A stretch of 64,000 nt of DNA from Gemmatimonadota bacterium (GTDB lineage: Bacteria; Gemmatimonadota; Gemmatimonadetes; Gemmatimonadales; Gemmatimonadaceae): the NCBI GenBank assembly GCA_028287305.1, contig JAQBPX010000015.1:1-64000 (forward strand), written 5' to 3'. The notes beneath the pieces were generated by a model, which was not told the DNA's origin, did no database searches, and saw nothing but the letters and a program-made list of their open reading frames with translations. The translations under genes were made by a program, and so were the position numbers. Positions 35,193 through 44,585 of the stretch are shown piece by piece (the stretch's first letter is position 1; every line of letters begins with the position of its first letter).

Positions 35193-35408
35193 GAAGCGGC
35201 TTCGGCAGTGGCTGAGGAAACCAGTCAGCGGGGGGCGTTGATCCGCGTCGGCTTCTGAAACTAGCGAGCGGACGTACCGGCAGCCATCGATCGCGAGCGT
35301 GCTCGCAAATTCCACGGTCGGCGCCTAGCTTGCAGGACCTTGTAGGGTGCAGCCAGCTTCTTGCCTTGGGCGGCTCCGACCGGGTCCGATCCGTCCTCCG
35401 CAGCAGAC

Positions 35409-36929
35409 ATGAGTAAACCAGAATTCGGCGCAGGCGGGGGACTGGCTGTCCAGTCCGCCCGGGGGGGCGGATGGCTCCTCGGTCGACGTATGACCGCCAA
35501 CATCATCAGGCTGGGCGCGATGTCCGTGCTGGCCCGCCGGCTCTCTCCCGCGGACTTCGGCCTGGTCGCGCTGGCGCAGGTCGTTCTGCTTTTCATCGTG
35601 GCAGGCGACTCAGGAGCGGGAACCTACGTCATCGCTGATCGAGGCGAAGATTGGAGGCGACGTGCTTCGAGCGCATTCTGGTTGGCTGGTGTGATGGCTG
35701 GAACTCAACTATTGCTGCTCGCGGTCGCCATTCCATTCCTCGCGCGGTTCTACGCAGAGCCTCGTTTGAGCGGCGTGTTGTGGATGCTGGCGGGGTTGTT
35801 GGCTGTGCGACAGATGGCGTCGGTGCCCGAGGCGATTAACCGGAGAATGTTTCGCTTCCGCATCATGGTGGTACGGGACACGGCCTGCGATATCCTGTCA
35901 GCGGCTCTCAGTGTGGTCATGGCGATTCGGGGATACGGTGTATGGAGTCTCCTGGTACCGCAAGTCGCAGTGGAGCCGATTCGCACGGTGCTCATTTTTC
36001 AGATCGCTGGCTGGTATCCCTCCCTGCGCGCCGGGATGGAAGACTGGAAGACGATCCTGAAATACCAAGCGCACGTGATCGCGACGAGTTACCTCGGCTT
36101 GATAGTCAACGACTCCGACACGGTCACTATCGGCAAGGTGCTCGGAAGTGCCTCACTGGGCCAGTATAATCTCGCGTGGCAGCTGTCCAACCTGGTTGGC
36201 AGAAACCTCACGGGCGTGGTGGCGACCGTGGCATTGCCCGCGCTGGCCGCGATCAAACACGACTCCGCGAGGCTGCGCGCGAACTACCATCGCATGCTCA
36301 GCATGCTCGGGGCGTTGTCGTTCCCGATTCTCCTGTTCATGTTTGTCACGGCCGACCACCTTGTCGCGTTCGTGTACGGTCCCAAATGGACGAGTGTGAG
36401 TGCGATTCTCCGGATTTTCATCGTCTTCACGATCGCCCGCTCGGTCACGTCACCCAGTGGCATCGTGTTCAACGTCATGGACCGGCCGGACATCGGATGG
36501 CGGTTTAACCTCGCCTTCGTACCATTTTTCCTTGCCGGTATCGCGATTGGAAGTCACTGGGGAGTGATCGGCGTCGCCGTGGCGGTGGCCGCCGTGCGCA
36601 TCGTGGGTGCGCTGCTCTCGTTCTCGCTCTCGGCTCGCCTCCTGGGAATGGCCGTGCTGGAGACGCTCTGGACGAGCTTTTCGCGCACGGCACTGGCGGC
36701 CCTGGTCATGGCTGGGTGTTCGTACGCGTTGCAGCGACAGCTCGACAAGTCGCGCAGCCCGCTCGTCGTGACCATCGCGGTCTGCGGAGTGGCGAGTATC
36801 ATCGTGTATGCTGGCGCGCTCCGCGCCTTCGCGCCGTTGCTGTTTCGAGACGCCGTTCAGATTGTGCAGGCTGCACTCTCTCGAAGAGATCCGCGCGCCA
36901 CTGCGCGCGTCGATCCGCTGGTGACCTGA
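35409..36929 (+). CDS. wzx: Lipid-linked oligosaccharide flippase (Wzx-like, MOP superfamily)
   Basis: This is a polytopic transporter moving undecaprenyl-PP-linked repeats across the inner membrane. It is 506 residues from ATG 35409, with 12-14 helices. The family-typical start is GGGWLLGRRMTANIIRLGAM followed by LARRLSPADFGLVALAQV, and LGSASLGQYNLAWQLSNLVG and FVYGPKWTSV match the later conserved loops of polysaccharide flippases. It is the first gene of the plus-strand run. Promoter elements probably lie in 35193-35408, where I could not pick a convincing pair. Confidence 0.92.
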   Translation: MSKPEFGAGGGLAVQSARGGGWLLGRRMTANIIRLGAMSVLARRLSPADFGLVALAQVVLLFIVAGDSGAGTYVIADRGEDWRRRASSAFWLAGVMAGTQLLLLAVAIPFLARFYAEPRLSGVLWMLAGLLAVRQMASVPEAINRRMFRFRIMVVRDTACDILSAALSVVMAIRGYGVWSLLVPQVAVEPIRTVLIFQIAGWYPSLRAGMEDWKTILKYQAHVIATSYLGLIVNDSDTVTIGKVLGSASLGQYNLAWQLSNLVGRNLTGVVATVALPALAAIKHDSARLRANYHRMLSMLGALSFPILLFMFVTADHLVAFVYGPKWTSVSAILRIFIVFTIARSVTSPSGIVFNVMDRPDIGWRFNLAFVPFFLAGIAIGSHWGVIGVAVAVAAVRIVGALLSFSLSARLLGMAVLETLWTSFSRTALAALVMAGCSYALQRQLDKSRSPLVVTIAVCGVASIIVYAGALRAFAPLLFRDAVQIVQAALSRRDPRATARVDPLVT

Positions 36930-36935
36930 CCAGCC

Positions 36936-37625
36936 ATGAGAGCGGGTCTCATGCTTCGCACCGCGGTGCTCGAACCAATGCTCGCCGTCCATGCGCCCGC
37001 GCCGCGTCTGGTGCTCGACATTGGCGGCTTCGATGGTGGGGTCTCTCGCTCGTTCACAAAACCTTGCACGACGACGCTGGTGTTGGATCTCGACATGATT
37101 GGCCTGCGAGATGCGGTCATCCATGGGCAACATGCGATTCGCGCGTCCGCTGCGGAGCTCCCTGTCGGTGACGGCAGGGCCGACTGCGCACTGTGTCTGG
37201 ATCTGCTGAGTGCCCTGCCGGCGAGCGAGGAGTCTGTGGTGCTCCGGGAGGTCAGCCGCGTGTTGTCGCCGGACGGTCGGGTCTTCCTGTCCACGTTGGA
37301 CCCGTCATTCCGGCTCCCATTCGTCTCGATCGAACAGATGAGACAGCGATGGCAGGTTCGTGTGGGACATGAACTGCCTGCCCTGGAAAGGATGACCGCT
37401 GACGCGGGCTTCGCGATAGTCGCGCGGCAGCGGTGGTATGGCGCCCTGGCGCGATGGAGTTACTGGCTCCTCTTCTACCTGAACATTCCCGCCCGGCCAC
37501 TACGCGTGAAGCGCTGGCTCTTCCGGGCAATTCTTCGCCTTGAGCGCGTGGTGTGTCTTGCCCCCCGCGCGCATCTGCATGTTCTCGAGCGCCGGCGCGA
37601 CGGCGCGGCTGCGGCGGTGCAATAG
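36936..37625 (+). CDS. Class I SAM-dependent methyltransferase
   Basis: The protein is 229 residues. It has motif I VLDIGGFDGGVSRSF, motif II-like LVLDLDMIGL, DGRADCALCLDLLSALP, then EVSRVLSPDGRVFLST, which is the standard class I order. The C-terminal 60 residues hold a hydrophobic amphipathic stretch (WSYWLLFYLNIPARPL) that may dock on the membrane. It is seven bases after the flippase stop and four bases before the second asparagine synthase, so it belongs to the same operon. The target is probably a sugar of the glycan. Confidence 0.85.
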   Translation: MRAGLMLRTAVLEPMLAVHAPAPRLVLDIGGFDGGVSRSFTKPCTTTLVLDLDMIGLRDAVIHGQHAIRASAAELPVGDGRADCALCLDLLSALPASEESVVLREVSRVLSPDGRVFLSTLDPSFRLPFVSIEQMRQRWQVRVGHELPALERMTADAGFAIVARQRWYGALARWSYWLLFYLNIPARPLRVKRWLFRAILRLERVVCLAPRAHLHVLERRRDGAAAAVQ

Positions 37626-37629
37626 CCGC

Positions 37630-39519
37630 ATGTGCGGAATCTGTGGGATCTTCACGCACGAGCACCTGAATTCCTCGCACCTGGACGAACTCACCGCGCT
37701 CGTTGGACTCATGAGACGTCGAGGCCCCGACGACCAAGGCGCATGGACCGACGATGCCCACGCGGCACTCGGTTTTCGCCGGCTCGCCATCATCGACCCC
37801 ACGCCCGCCGGGCACCAGCCCATGCTGTCTGCAGGTGGGCGATACGCGCTGGTGTTCAACGGGGAACTGTACAATTATCGCGAGCTTCGCGAAGAACTCC
37901 TCTCAAAAGGATGCCAATTCCGTTCGACATCGGACACGGAGGTGGTGCTGCAGGCGCTCGGAGAATGGGGAGTCGACGCGCTCCGCCGCTTCAATGGCAT
38001 GTTCGCAATCGGGTTCTACGACAGTGAGGAGTGTGAGCTCCTGCTCGCGCGCGACGCGATTGGCGTAAAGCCGCTGTACTTCTTCGACGATGGACGCACG
38101 CTCGTCTTCGGATCGCAGTACGATCAGGTAATCCGGCATCGCTGGTGTGATCGTGCCGCCATCAGTGATGAGGCCCTTGGTCTTTACCTGGCGCTTGGCC
38201 ATGTGCCCGCACCCTTCGGCATTGTACGCGGCACCTCGCAAGTCGAGCCCGGAGAATGGGTAACTATTCGTCCCGGCGGTCGAGTTGCGCGCGGTCGGTT
38301 TTATTCACTTCCGATTAGCGGCGCAGGTGCGGACCGTGAAGCCCGCGCCGCACTTCCGGACGCACTGCAGCAGGCCGTGCGACGGCAGATGGTGAGTGAC
38401 GTTCCCATCGGCGCATTCCTTTCCGGGGGCGTGGATTCACCGTTGGTGGCCGCGTTGATGACGCGCGCAACCAGTGAACCGGTGCGAGCGTTCACGATAG
38501 GGTCGCCGGATGAAGCACTGGACGAGAGCGAATCCGCGCGTGCGTACGCATCGGCGCTCGGTTTACAGCATACGGTGCGAACGTTCTCGGCGGAGGCGGC
38601 GCTCTCGCTGGTCGATTCCGTCTCACATGCGTACTCGGAACCCTTCGCGGACCCGTCCGCCTTCCCGACAATGCTCGTGTCTTCCGTGGCGCGGGAACAA
38701 GTCGCTGTGGCACTCTCGGGGGACGGTGGCGACGAGTTGTTCTGGGGGTATCCCCGGTTCCGAAAGCTTCTGGCGGCGCGATCACTCTTCGAACGAAGCC
38801 GATCGGAGCGATATCTTCGGTATGTCGCGGGACGTGCCGGGATGGGACCGAAGCTTCCCGGAGGCGTGCTTGAAGCGTCACTTGGTGACTGGTACCTGCA
38901 CGCTCATTCGGCAATCACGCAGAGGGAGCTGTCGCGACTGGCGCCCTCGCTACCACCGGCGCAGGCCACGCTGTCGTGGTATCGGCTGGAGACGGCCCCG
39001 CGCGACGATCTGGTGTTTGCGCACTGGATGCGAGAAAACGAAATTCGCGGCCACCTGCAGATGCTACTGCTGAAGGTGGATCGGGCGAGCATGTTCTACA
39101 GCCTGGAGGTGCGCGTACCCCTGCTCGACCAGGAACTCGTTGGCTTAGCCATGCAGCTTTCGCCAACGAGCTGCATTGGTCCCACGGAGGGCAAGTTGCC
39201 CTTGCGTCAGGCACTCGCGCAGTTTGTGCCTGCCACCCAGATTCCCAACGGCAAACGCGGATTCGACGTCCCGATCGCGTCCTGGCTGCGCCGCGAGCTT
39301 CGGCCGTTGGTGCATGAGTTGCTCTTCGATCGCCAAGGGACGTTCATGGCAGCCCTCGATTCTCGTGAAGTGCGCCGACTTGTTGATCAACACAATGGCG
39401 GCCTTGACCGACATCGCGCGCTCTGGAACCTGATGGCGCTACAATTGTGGGACCGTGATCACCGATCGGTGGGCACGGCGCCGGTGCCTGACGGACCGCC
39501 ATTGTTCATTGAGCGCTGA
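37630..39519 (+). CDS. asnB: Glutamine-hydrolysing asparagine synthase family protein (second copy)
   Basis: The protein is 629 residues from ATG 37630. The start MCGICGIFTHEH supplies Cys2 as glutaminase nucleophile, and the 30 residues of open frame before it are discarded. RRRGPDDQG, LVFNGELYNY and LLARDAIGVKPLYFF complete the glutaminase domain. The synthetase domain has FLSGGVDSPLVAAL and ALSGDGGDELFWGYPR. It differs enough from the copy at 25305-27233 that the two are not a recent duplication. Its stop overlaps the deacetylase ATG (TGATG). It probably amidates a sugar-acid or amino-acid substituent of the polymer. Confidence 0.93.
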   Translation: MCGICGIFTHEHLNSSHLDELTALVGLMRRRGPDDQGAWTDDAHAALGFRRLAIIDPTPAGHQPMLSAGGRYALVFNGELYNYRELREELLSKGCQFRSTSDTEVVLQALGEWGVDALRRFNGMFAIGFYDSEECELLLARDAIGVKPLYFFDDGRTLVFGSQYDQVIRHRWCDRAAISDEALGLYLALGHVPAPFGIVRGTSQVEPGEWVTIRPGGRVARGRFYSLPISGAGADREARAALPDALQQAVRRQMVSDVPIGAFLSGGVDSPLVAALMTRATSEPVRAFTIGSPDEALDESESARAYASALGLQHTVRTFSAEAALSLVDSVSHAYSEPFADPSAFPTMLVSSVAREQVAVALSGDGGDELFWGYPRFRKLLAARSLFERSRSERYLRYVAGRAGMGPKLPGGVLEASLGDWYLHAHSAITQRELSRLAPSLPPAQATLSWYRLETAPRDDLVFAHWMRENEIRGHLQMLLLKVDRASMFYSLEVRVPLLDQELVGLAMQLSPTSCIGPTEGKLPLRQALAQFVPATQIPNGKRGFDVPIASWLRRELRPLVHELLFDRQGTFMAALDSREVRRLVDQHNGGLDRHRALWNLMALQLWDRDHRSVGTAPVPDGPPLFIER

Positions 39520-40487
39520 TGCGAAGCATCTTCTATCATAGCGTGGTCCCTCGCCGTGACCCGGCGGACTACTACTCCATGCGCTCGGTGGACGCAGCGC
39601 AGTTTACACAGCAAGTGCGGTGGCTCGCACGGCATCGCATCGTCCTTTCGCTCGCCGAGGTAGTTGAACTGCGCCAAGCAGGGCGCGCACTTCCCCGGCG
39701 GGCCGTTCACCTGAGTTTCGACGATGGTTTTCACAATAACGTTGTAGCGGCGGAGATCCTCGCGACATACCGCGTGCCGTGGACGCTGTTCGCGCTCACC
39801 AATTCCGTGCTCGACGGCTATCGGCCTTGGTACATTCGGCTCGCGGACGCACTCGCGCCGGCTCGGCACGCCGTAGGGAGCGCAACGACTCGCTTCGATC
39901 TCAGCCGGTACGAAGACAAAAATCGACTCGCGAGCTTGATCAAGCAGCGCGTGCTCGATGCGCCCTTCTCGAGCCATCTGTCGGTACTTGATGACGAGCT
40001 GGGGCGCTGGAAGCTTGAGCTGCCGGCCGAAACTCGATGGAAATTCCTCGACATTCACCAGCTGCGCCAGCTCAACGCCGCGGGAGTCGAGATCGGCGGC
40101 CACACAGCCACCCATCCGAACCTCCTTCGTTGCACCGAGGATGAGCTTCGGAACGAGATTGTCGGTAGCGCCGATCGACTCGCTGCGGCCCTGGGTCGCG
40201 CTGTCATCGCCTTCAGCTATCCTGATGGCCGGCTCGATGCCCGAGTGCGCGATATCGTGGCGGAACGATTCACGCTGGCCATGGCGACACATCGGCCGCC
40301 CCTTTGCGACGACATCTTCGCGATGCGGCGATGGAGCGTGGGCAGCTTGGCGGCGGACCTGCCGCGCGCGCTCCACCCGATGTCGGGCATTCTGCTGCGT
40401 GCGCGGGCCATGCGAACAGTAATAAAGCACCGCGTGAAGTCTATCCTGCGAGCGCGTAACGGCATCAGCCACCCGCATGCGCGCTGA
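39519..40487 (+). CDS. NodB-type polysaccharide deacetylase
   Basis: This is a carbohydrate esterase family 4-type enzyme of 322 residues. The metal and catalytic motifs are all present: VHLSFDDGFHNN (D-D pair), IGGHTATHPNLLR (H-x-x-x-H), and FSYPDGRLD (arginine-region motif). No signal peptide is visible, so it acts either in the cytoplasm on a lipid-linked intermediate or by an unseen route. ATG overlaps the asparagine synthase stop. Its 3' end overlaps the next glycosyltransferase by 11 bases. Confidence 0.9.
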   Translation: MRSIFYHSVVPRRDPADYYSMRSVDAAQFTQQVRWLARHRIVLSLAEVVELRQAGRALPRRAVHLSFDDGFHNNVVAAEILATYRVPWTLFALTNSVLDGYRPWYIRLADALAPARHAVGSATTRFDLSRYEDKNRLASLIKQRVLDAPFSSHLSVLDDELGRWKLELPAETRWKFLDIHQLRQLNAAGVEIGGHTATHPNLLRCTEDELRNEIVGSADRLAAALGRAVIAFSYPDGRLDARVRDIVAERFTLAMATHRPPLCDDIFAMRRWSVGSLAADLPRALHPMSGILLRARAMRTVIKHRVKSILRARNGISHPHAR

Positions 40488-41715
40488 CGCGCGATGCATT
40501 CGACTGCGCATCGTTACCGGCGCGTTTCCGCTCCGATCGCAGTCCTTTATCACCAACAAGGCCATTTTGCTTGCGGAACGCGGGCACCAGGTCGAGGTGC
40601 TCGCTTCACATCCGGGTGACATCGCGATTGCCCAGGGCGATTGGTCGCGTGCGGCAGGGCGTCTGCTGGTACGCTATCGCCGACCGACAAGTTGGCTCTC
40701 GAGCCTGGCAGTGGCGCTTCATCAGGCCTCCATACTCGCGCGACACCCGGGCGCACTGATGGCGCTCTGGCCTTCGCTTCGGCGCGAGTCCCGCCCGCTT
40801 CGTGCAGCCATGCGCGAGATATGGGACGCATCGTTTTTCCTCGAAAGCGTGCCCGACATCACTCACTTCGAGTGGTCGACAAAAGCCGCGGAGTTATCGG
40901 CACTCCTTCCCCTTCTCGAGGGACGCATCGTGGTGAGTTGCCGAGGGTCGGATGTTCGCATCCTGCCTCTCGCGAATCCTGGCCTGCAAGGACGCCTGCG
41001 TGCGGTGTTTGCTCGCGCCGATCGCGTGCATTGCGTCGCGAGGGCCGTCCAGCAGAGCGCCGAACGCTACGGGCTCGACGCGTCGCGCGCTTTCGTGAAT
41101 CACCCCAGCATCGACATCGAGCGCTTTACCCCCCGCCAGGCCGTCACCGCGGTCCAGCCTTCCTTCCGCATATTGAGCATCGGCCGCCTTCACTGGGTAA
41201 AAGGCATTGAATACGCGCTGCAGGCCGTGGCCCTGCTCGTCGCTCGAGGTCACGACGTACACTATCGAATAGTGGGACCTGGCAGCGCGGAGGTGCAGGC
41301 ACAGCTTGTGTATACGATCGACGCGCTGGCGCTCACCGATCATGTAGAGCTCGTCGGACCCGTCTCGCCGACTGAAGCGACTCGCGAGTTGCACGTCGCG
41401 GATGCCTACCTTTTGTCCAGCTTGAGCGAGGGAATCAGCAACGCAGTCCTGGAGGCGATGGCGAGTGGAGTGCCGGTCGTGAGTACGGATGTCGGCGGAA
41501 TGGCGGAAGCGATCGTCCACGAGCGTGACGGCCTGCTCGTGCAAGCGCGCGAGCCCGCAGCCATGGCTGACGCACTCGAGCGGCTGCTAACCGATCGTGA
41601 ACTGCGCACCAGGCTGGCCGCAAACGCCCGAGCGCGCACCGAGAGGGAGTTCTCGATCGATCGGCAGATCGACGTCTTCGAGCGAGAGTATAGTAATTTA
41701 TTGGGGGGTGAATGA
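40477..41715 (+). CDS. Family 4 glycosyltransferase
   Basis: This is a GT-B enzyme of 412 residues. The start is LRIVTGAFPLRSQSFITNKA (S/T-E-T-F-like GT4 opening). Donor motifs are ILSIGRLHWVKGIEYALQA, a YRIVGPGSAE block and LSSLSEGISNAVLEAMASGVPVV with the E-x7-E. It overlaps the deacetylase gene, and the epimerase gene follows after 37 bases. The sequence resembles colanic-acid-type (WcaL-like) glycosyltransferases. Donor is unknown. Confidence 0.9.
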   Translation: MRADARCIRLRIVTGAFPLRSQSFITNKAILLAERGHQVEVLASHPGDIAIAQGDWSRAAGRLLVRYRRPTSWLSSLAVALHQASILARHPGALMALWPSLRRESRPLRAAMREIWDASFFLESVPDITHFEWSTKAAELSALLPLLEGRIVVSCRGSDVRILPLANPGLQGRLRAVFARADRVHCVARAVQQSAERYGLDASRAFVNHPSIDIERFTPRQAVTAVQPSFRILSIGRLHWVKGIEYALQAVALLVARGHDVHYRIVGPGSAEVQAQLVYTIDALALTDHVELVGPVSPTEATRELHVADAYLLSSLSEGISNAVLEAMASGVPVVSTDVGGMAEAIVHERDGLLVQAREPAAMADALERLLTDRELRTRLAANARARTEREFSIDRQIDVFEREYSNLLGGE

Positions 41716-41752
41716 CGCTCACGATCCCGCTTTCTCTTCTTCCTTTCTGGTC

Positions 41753-42691
41753 ATGCGATTCCTGATCACTGGCGGAGCCGGGTTTATCGGTTCCCACCTC
41801 GTCGAGCATTTGCTCGAGCGTGGAGAGGATGTCGTAGTGCTCGACGACTTCTCGACCGGTCGCCGCTCCAACGTGTCCCAGTTTCTCGATCGAATCACGC
41901 TGCTTGAGGGCAGCATCACGGACGAGTCGCGCTGCCGACAGGCGATGAAGGGCGTGGACTTCGTGCTGCACCAAGCCGCGCTCTCCTCGGTCCCGCGTTC
42001 AGTCAATGACCCCCGTTCGTCACACGAGGTCAATGCGACCGGCACCCTAAACCTGCTCGTCGCGGCGCGCGACGAGGGGGTCAAGAGGTTCGTTTACGCT
42101 GCCTCCTCGTCGGCGTATGGCAATACCGCGGAGCTTCCGAAGCACGAGGGCATGCCATCGCGTCCCCTGTCGCCCTATGCGGTTGCCAAGCTCGCGGCCG
42201 AAAACTATTGCCGAGCGTTTTTCCTGACATACGGCCTGCCGACGGTCGCCTTGCGGTACTTCAACATCTATGGCGCTCGCCAGGACCCGAACTCCCAATA
42301 CTCAGCAGTCATCCCGCGGTTCATTACGGCAGCCATGCAGGAGAAGGCTCCCATGATCTTCGGAGATGGTGAACAGACGAGGGATTTTACCTACGTGGGA
42401 AATGCGGTAGTTGCAAACATGCTGGCGTGCGCAGCGGGCTCTAGCGCTTTCGGGGAGGTGTTCAACGTCGGGTGTGGTGACCGAATTTCGGTTAACGAGC
42501 TATGGCGCCAAATTCGGGAACTCGTCGGCGCGAACGTTGAGGCTGTGTACGAGACCGGACGTGCTGGGGATGTTCGAGACTCGCTCGCATCACTGGCTCG
42601 CTCGCGAGAGCTCCTCGGCTATCATGTCGCGACGCCCCTTGAGGAAGGACTCCGCCTGACGGTGTCCGCATACCTCGCCGAAGCTCGTTGA
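41753..42691 (+). CDS. NAD-dependent nucleotide-sugar epimerase (WbpP/GalE-like)
   Basis: This is an extended SDR of 312 residues from ATG 41753, with the longer upstream frame discarded. It has NAD motif ITGGAGFIGSHLVEHL, LHQAALSSVPRSV, a serine in YAASSSAYGN, and catalytic PYAVAK (Tyr and Lys). The ALRYFNIYGARQDP and IFGDGEQTRDFTYV blocks are typical of UDP-GlcNAc/UDP-Glc C4-epimerases such as WbpP. It would supply UDP-GalNAc or UDP-Gal. It is the last gene of the plus-strand run and converges on the formyltransferase gene with a 12-bp gap. Confidence 0.9.
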   Translation: MRFLITGGAGFIGSHLVEHLLERGEDVVVLDDFSTGRRSNVSQFLDRITLLEGSITDESRCRQAMKGVDFVLHQAALSSVPRSVNDPRSSHEVNATGTLNLLVAARDEGVKRFVYAASSSAYGNTAELPKHEGMPSRPLSPYAVAKLAAENYCRAFFLTYGLPTVALRYFNIYGARQDPNSQYSAVIPRFITAAMQEKAPMIFGDGEQTRDFTYVGNAVVANMLACAAGSSAFGEVFNVGCGDRISVNELWRQIRELVGANVEAVYETGRAGDVRDSLASLARSRELLGYHVATPLEEGLRLTVSAYLAEAR

Positions 42692-42703
42692 CAAGCGGCT
42701 CGT

Positions 42704-43522
42704 TCACGGAAGCAACTGAAGTCGACGATAAATGCGAAGTCGTGCTTCGAGCGTGAGTTCGTGGGCGCGGTACGCCCGCGAGGCATCCCTGGGCTGAGCG
42801 ACTCGCGCGGCACGACCTTCGAGTATCGCTCGCGCGACGCTGGGATAGTGGCGCCAGACAAGCAGCTGATTGCTGGCGCGAGCCATAAACGGATCGGTAT
42901 CGCCGGGAATGGGGTTTTTTTTCTGGAATACGATATCCCCTGTGTCTACGCCCGCGTCCACTCGATGAATGGTGATGCCAGCATTGTCGTAGTCCGCTTC
43001 CAGCGCCTGGAAGAATTCAACCTTCGATCCACGATATGCCGGCAGTAGGGAATTGTGTGCGTTGAGCACCGCCACTCGGGCGGTCGCAAGAATCGGCGGC
43101 TTCACGATCGAAACGCCATATAGCACGATGAGGTCTGGCCTGAGGGATTGAAGTCGCTCGAGCACCCCCGGCCCATTGATGAGTGGGGTTTGCAGAACGG
43201 GCACTCCCGCGGGCAGGGATGCGGGGAGCGATTCGCCAGCCTGTGCGAGTTGGCGCCGAAAGTATGCATCGGCAGCTTTTCTCAGCCTCTCCTCCAGAAA
43301 CGCCACGCGACGTTCATCGGCCGACTTGGTGAGCGAAGCGAGTAGCTCATAGCGATGCGGGCCAAGAATCGCAAAAAGCAGTCGCTTCGGTGCCGACAGG
43401 TTGCGTCTCGGCCGGCGATGCTGGACGACGATCCCCGAGAGGGAAAGCTCCCGATGCAACGCGTGTGCGACGGCAATCGAATCCCTGCCGGTGCCGCAGA
43501 GGAGGACGACGGAAGGACTCAT
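42704..43522 (-). CDS. Formyltransferase-family protein (likely sugar N-formyltransferase)
   Basis: This is a 272-residue member of the methionyl-tRNA/GAR formyltransferase fold. The catalytic Asn/His/Asp set is visible: VLNAHNSLLPAYRGSK (N and H) and DAGVDTGDIVFQKK (D). It lacks the C-terminal tRNA-binding domain of Fmt and has a sugar-formyltransferase-like length. The probable role is formylating an amino sugar using formyl-tetrahydrofolate. A 4-amino-4,6-dideoxy sugar from the CapD/DegT route is the obvious candidate, as inferred from the locus. It is a single gene on the minus strand, divergent from the methyltransferase at 43692. Confidence 0.85.
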   Translation of the reverse strand: MSPSVVLLCGTGRDSIAVAHALHRELSLSGIVVQHRRPRRNLSAPKRLLFAILGPHRYELLASLTKSADERRVAFLEERLRKAADAYFRRQLAQAGESLPASLPAGVPVLQTPLINGPGVLERLQSLRPDLIVLYGVSIVKPPILATARVAVLNAHNSLLPAYRGSKVEFFQALEADYDNAGITIHRVDAGVDTGDIVFQKKNPIPGDTDPFMARASNQLLVWRHYPSVARAILEGRAARVAQPRDASRAYRAHELTLEARLRIYRRLQLLP

Positions 43523-43691
43523 CGCGACGGCCAGCGCTCCGGAAGAGAATCGTCGTGCACGGCTACCGAGGCAGTGTGCGGCGGGTTAACGTAGTCGGGC
43601 AAATACACGACTAGAGAATGCTTCGCACATCCAGAGAAAAGCGAACTTCCTCCATCATATTAGCGTGCGGCAACTGAAGAAGGTGCATGGC

Positions 43692-44441
43692 ATGTTTCGC
43701 AGCGTTTTTCCGTCCCCAGTTTACCGACTGGCCTCAGCCGTTCGTCGCCGGCTGCGCCTGGCGCGATATGCCGGCGACGCGGTGGAGTGTCCCATCTGCG
43801 GGCATTGCGCGAGCCGATTCGTCCGCGCAGGAATTGTAAACGTGCGCGAGAACGCAAAGTGCGTGAACTGCCTCGCGGTTGAGCGACATCGACTCATGTG
43901 GTTGTACCTGCGCGAGCGAACCGACCTCATGACGAGGCCCCAGCGGGTGCTGCATTTCGCACCGGAGACGGGCATCGAGGCGAGACTGCGTCTGATTCCC
44001 ACCCTGGAGTATCAGAGCGCAGACCTTGAGCCGGGGCGCGCGATGATCCAGGCCGATATTACGGATACGGGACTTCCGGACCGTTCATATGACGCCATCA
44101 TTTGTTCTGACGTGCTGGAACACGTGCCCGACGACGCCGCGGCGTTACGAGAGTTGCTCCGACTGCTGCGTCCGAACGGGTGGGCCTACCTGCGAACGCC
44201 GATTGACGTCAATCGCGCCACTACCTACGAGGACTGGTCTATCACTTCGCGAGCGGGCCGCCTCGCTGCTTTCGGCCAGGAAGATCATGTGCGATTCTAC
44301 GGCCGCGATTTTCCAGCTCGCGTGCGCAGTGCGGGATTTGAGCTGTTCGAGGATAATTATGCCTTGCAGCTTTCCCCAGCACTAGTTCGACGATATGGTC
44401 TCGTCCCACAGGTGATTTACATTGCACACCGACCAGGCTAG
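43692..44441 (+). CDS. SAM-dependent methyltransferase with zinc-ribbon
   Basis: The protein is 249 residues from ATG 43692, which has the purine-rich AAGAAGG about eight bases upstream. GTG 43665 would add nine residues. Two CxxC pairs (VECPICGHC and AKCVNCLAVERHR) form a zinc-binding knuckle ahead of the SAM domain. VLHFAPETGIEARL stands in for motif I and is characteristic of a polysaccharide-locus methyltransferase subgroup. YDAIICSDVLEHVPDD and LRLLRPNGWAYLR follow. It is a single plus-strand gene between two minus-strand units. The target is unknown. Confidence 0.83.
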   Translation: MFRSVFPSPVYRLASAVRRRLRLARYAGDAVECPICGHCASRFVRAGIVNVRENAKCVNCLAVERHRLMWLYLRERTDLMTRPQRVLHFAPETGIEARLRLIPTLEYQSADLEPGRAMIQADITDTGLPDRSYDAIICSDVLEHVPDDAAALRELLRLLRPNGWAYLRTPIDVNRATTYEDWSITSRAGRLAAFGQEDHVRFYGRDFPARVRSAGFELFEDNYALQLSPALVRRYGLVPQVIYIAHRPG

Positions 44442-44585
44442 GCGCCTTTCGTGGACTGGTGGGCCCGCACGTATCTGAATACGGCTTTGGGGGAGGAATG
44501 CCCGGCCGACTCGGACACCAGCACGCAATACACGGAAGTGCTTGCTCGCGCCGTGAAAGATCATCGCCGTGACTCCGTTAGCCAG

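Noticed and set aside
25305-39519. Lasso-peptide cluster, because of AsnB homologues with PqqD and HprK-like genes
   Set aside because: Both AsnB proteins have complete Cys2 glutaminase domains, unlike lasso cyclases; there is no transglutaminase-type protease and no precursor peptide, and the AsnB genes are far from the PqqD gene.
39459-40622. 387-codon minus-strand open frame opposite the NodB deacetylase
   Set aside because: No motifs; the plus-strand protein has all deacetylase motifs.
43523-43691. Possible divergent promoters between formyltransferase and methyltransferase genes
   Set aside because: TTAACG and TAGAGA-like hexamers are present but with 20-base spacing and poor match; not convincing.
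44442-44585. Possible bidirectional terminator between convergent genes
   Set aside because: Only short imperfect complementary stretches were found; no stable stem with a T tract.
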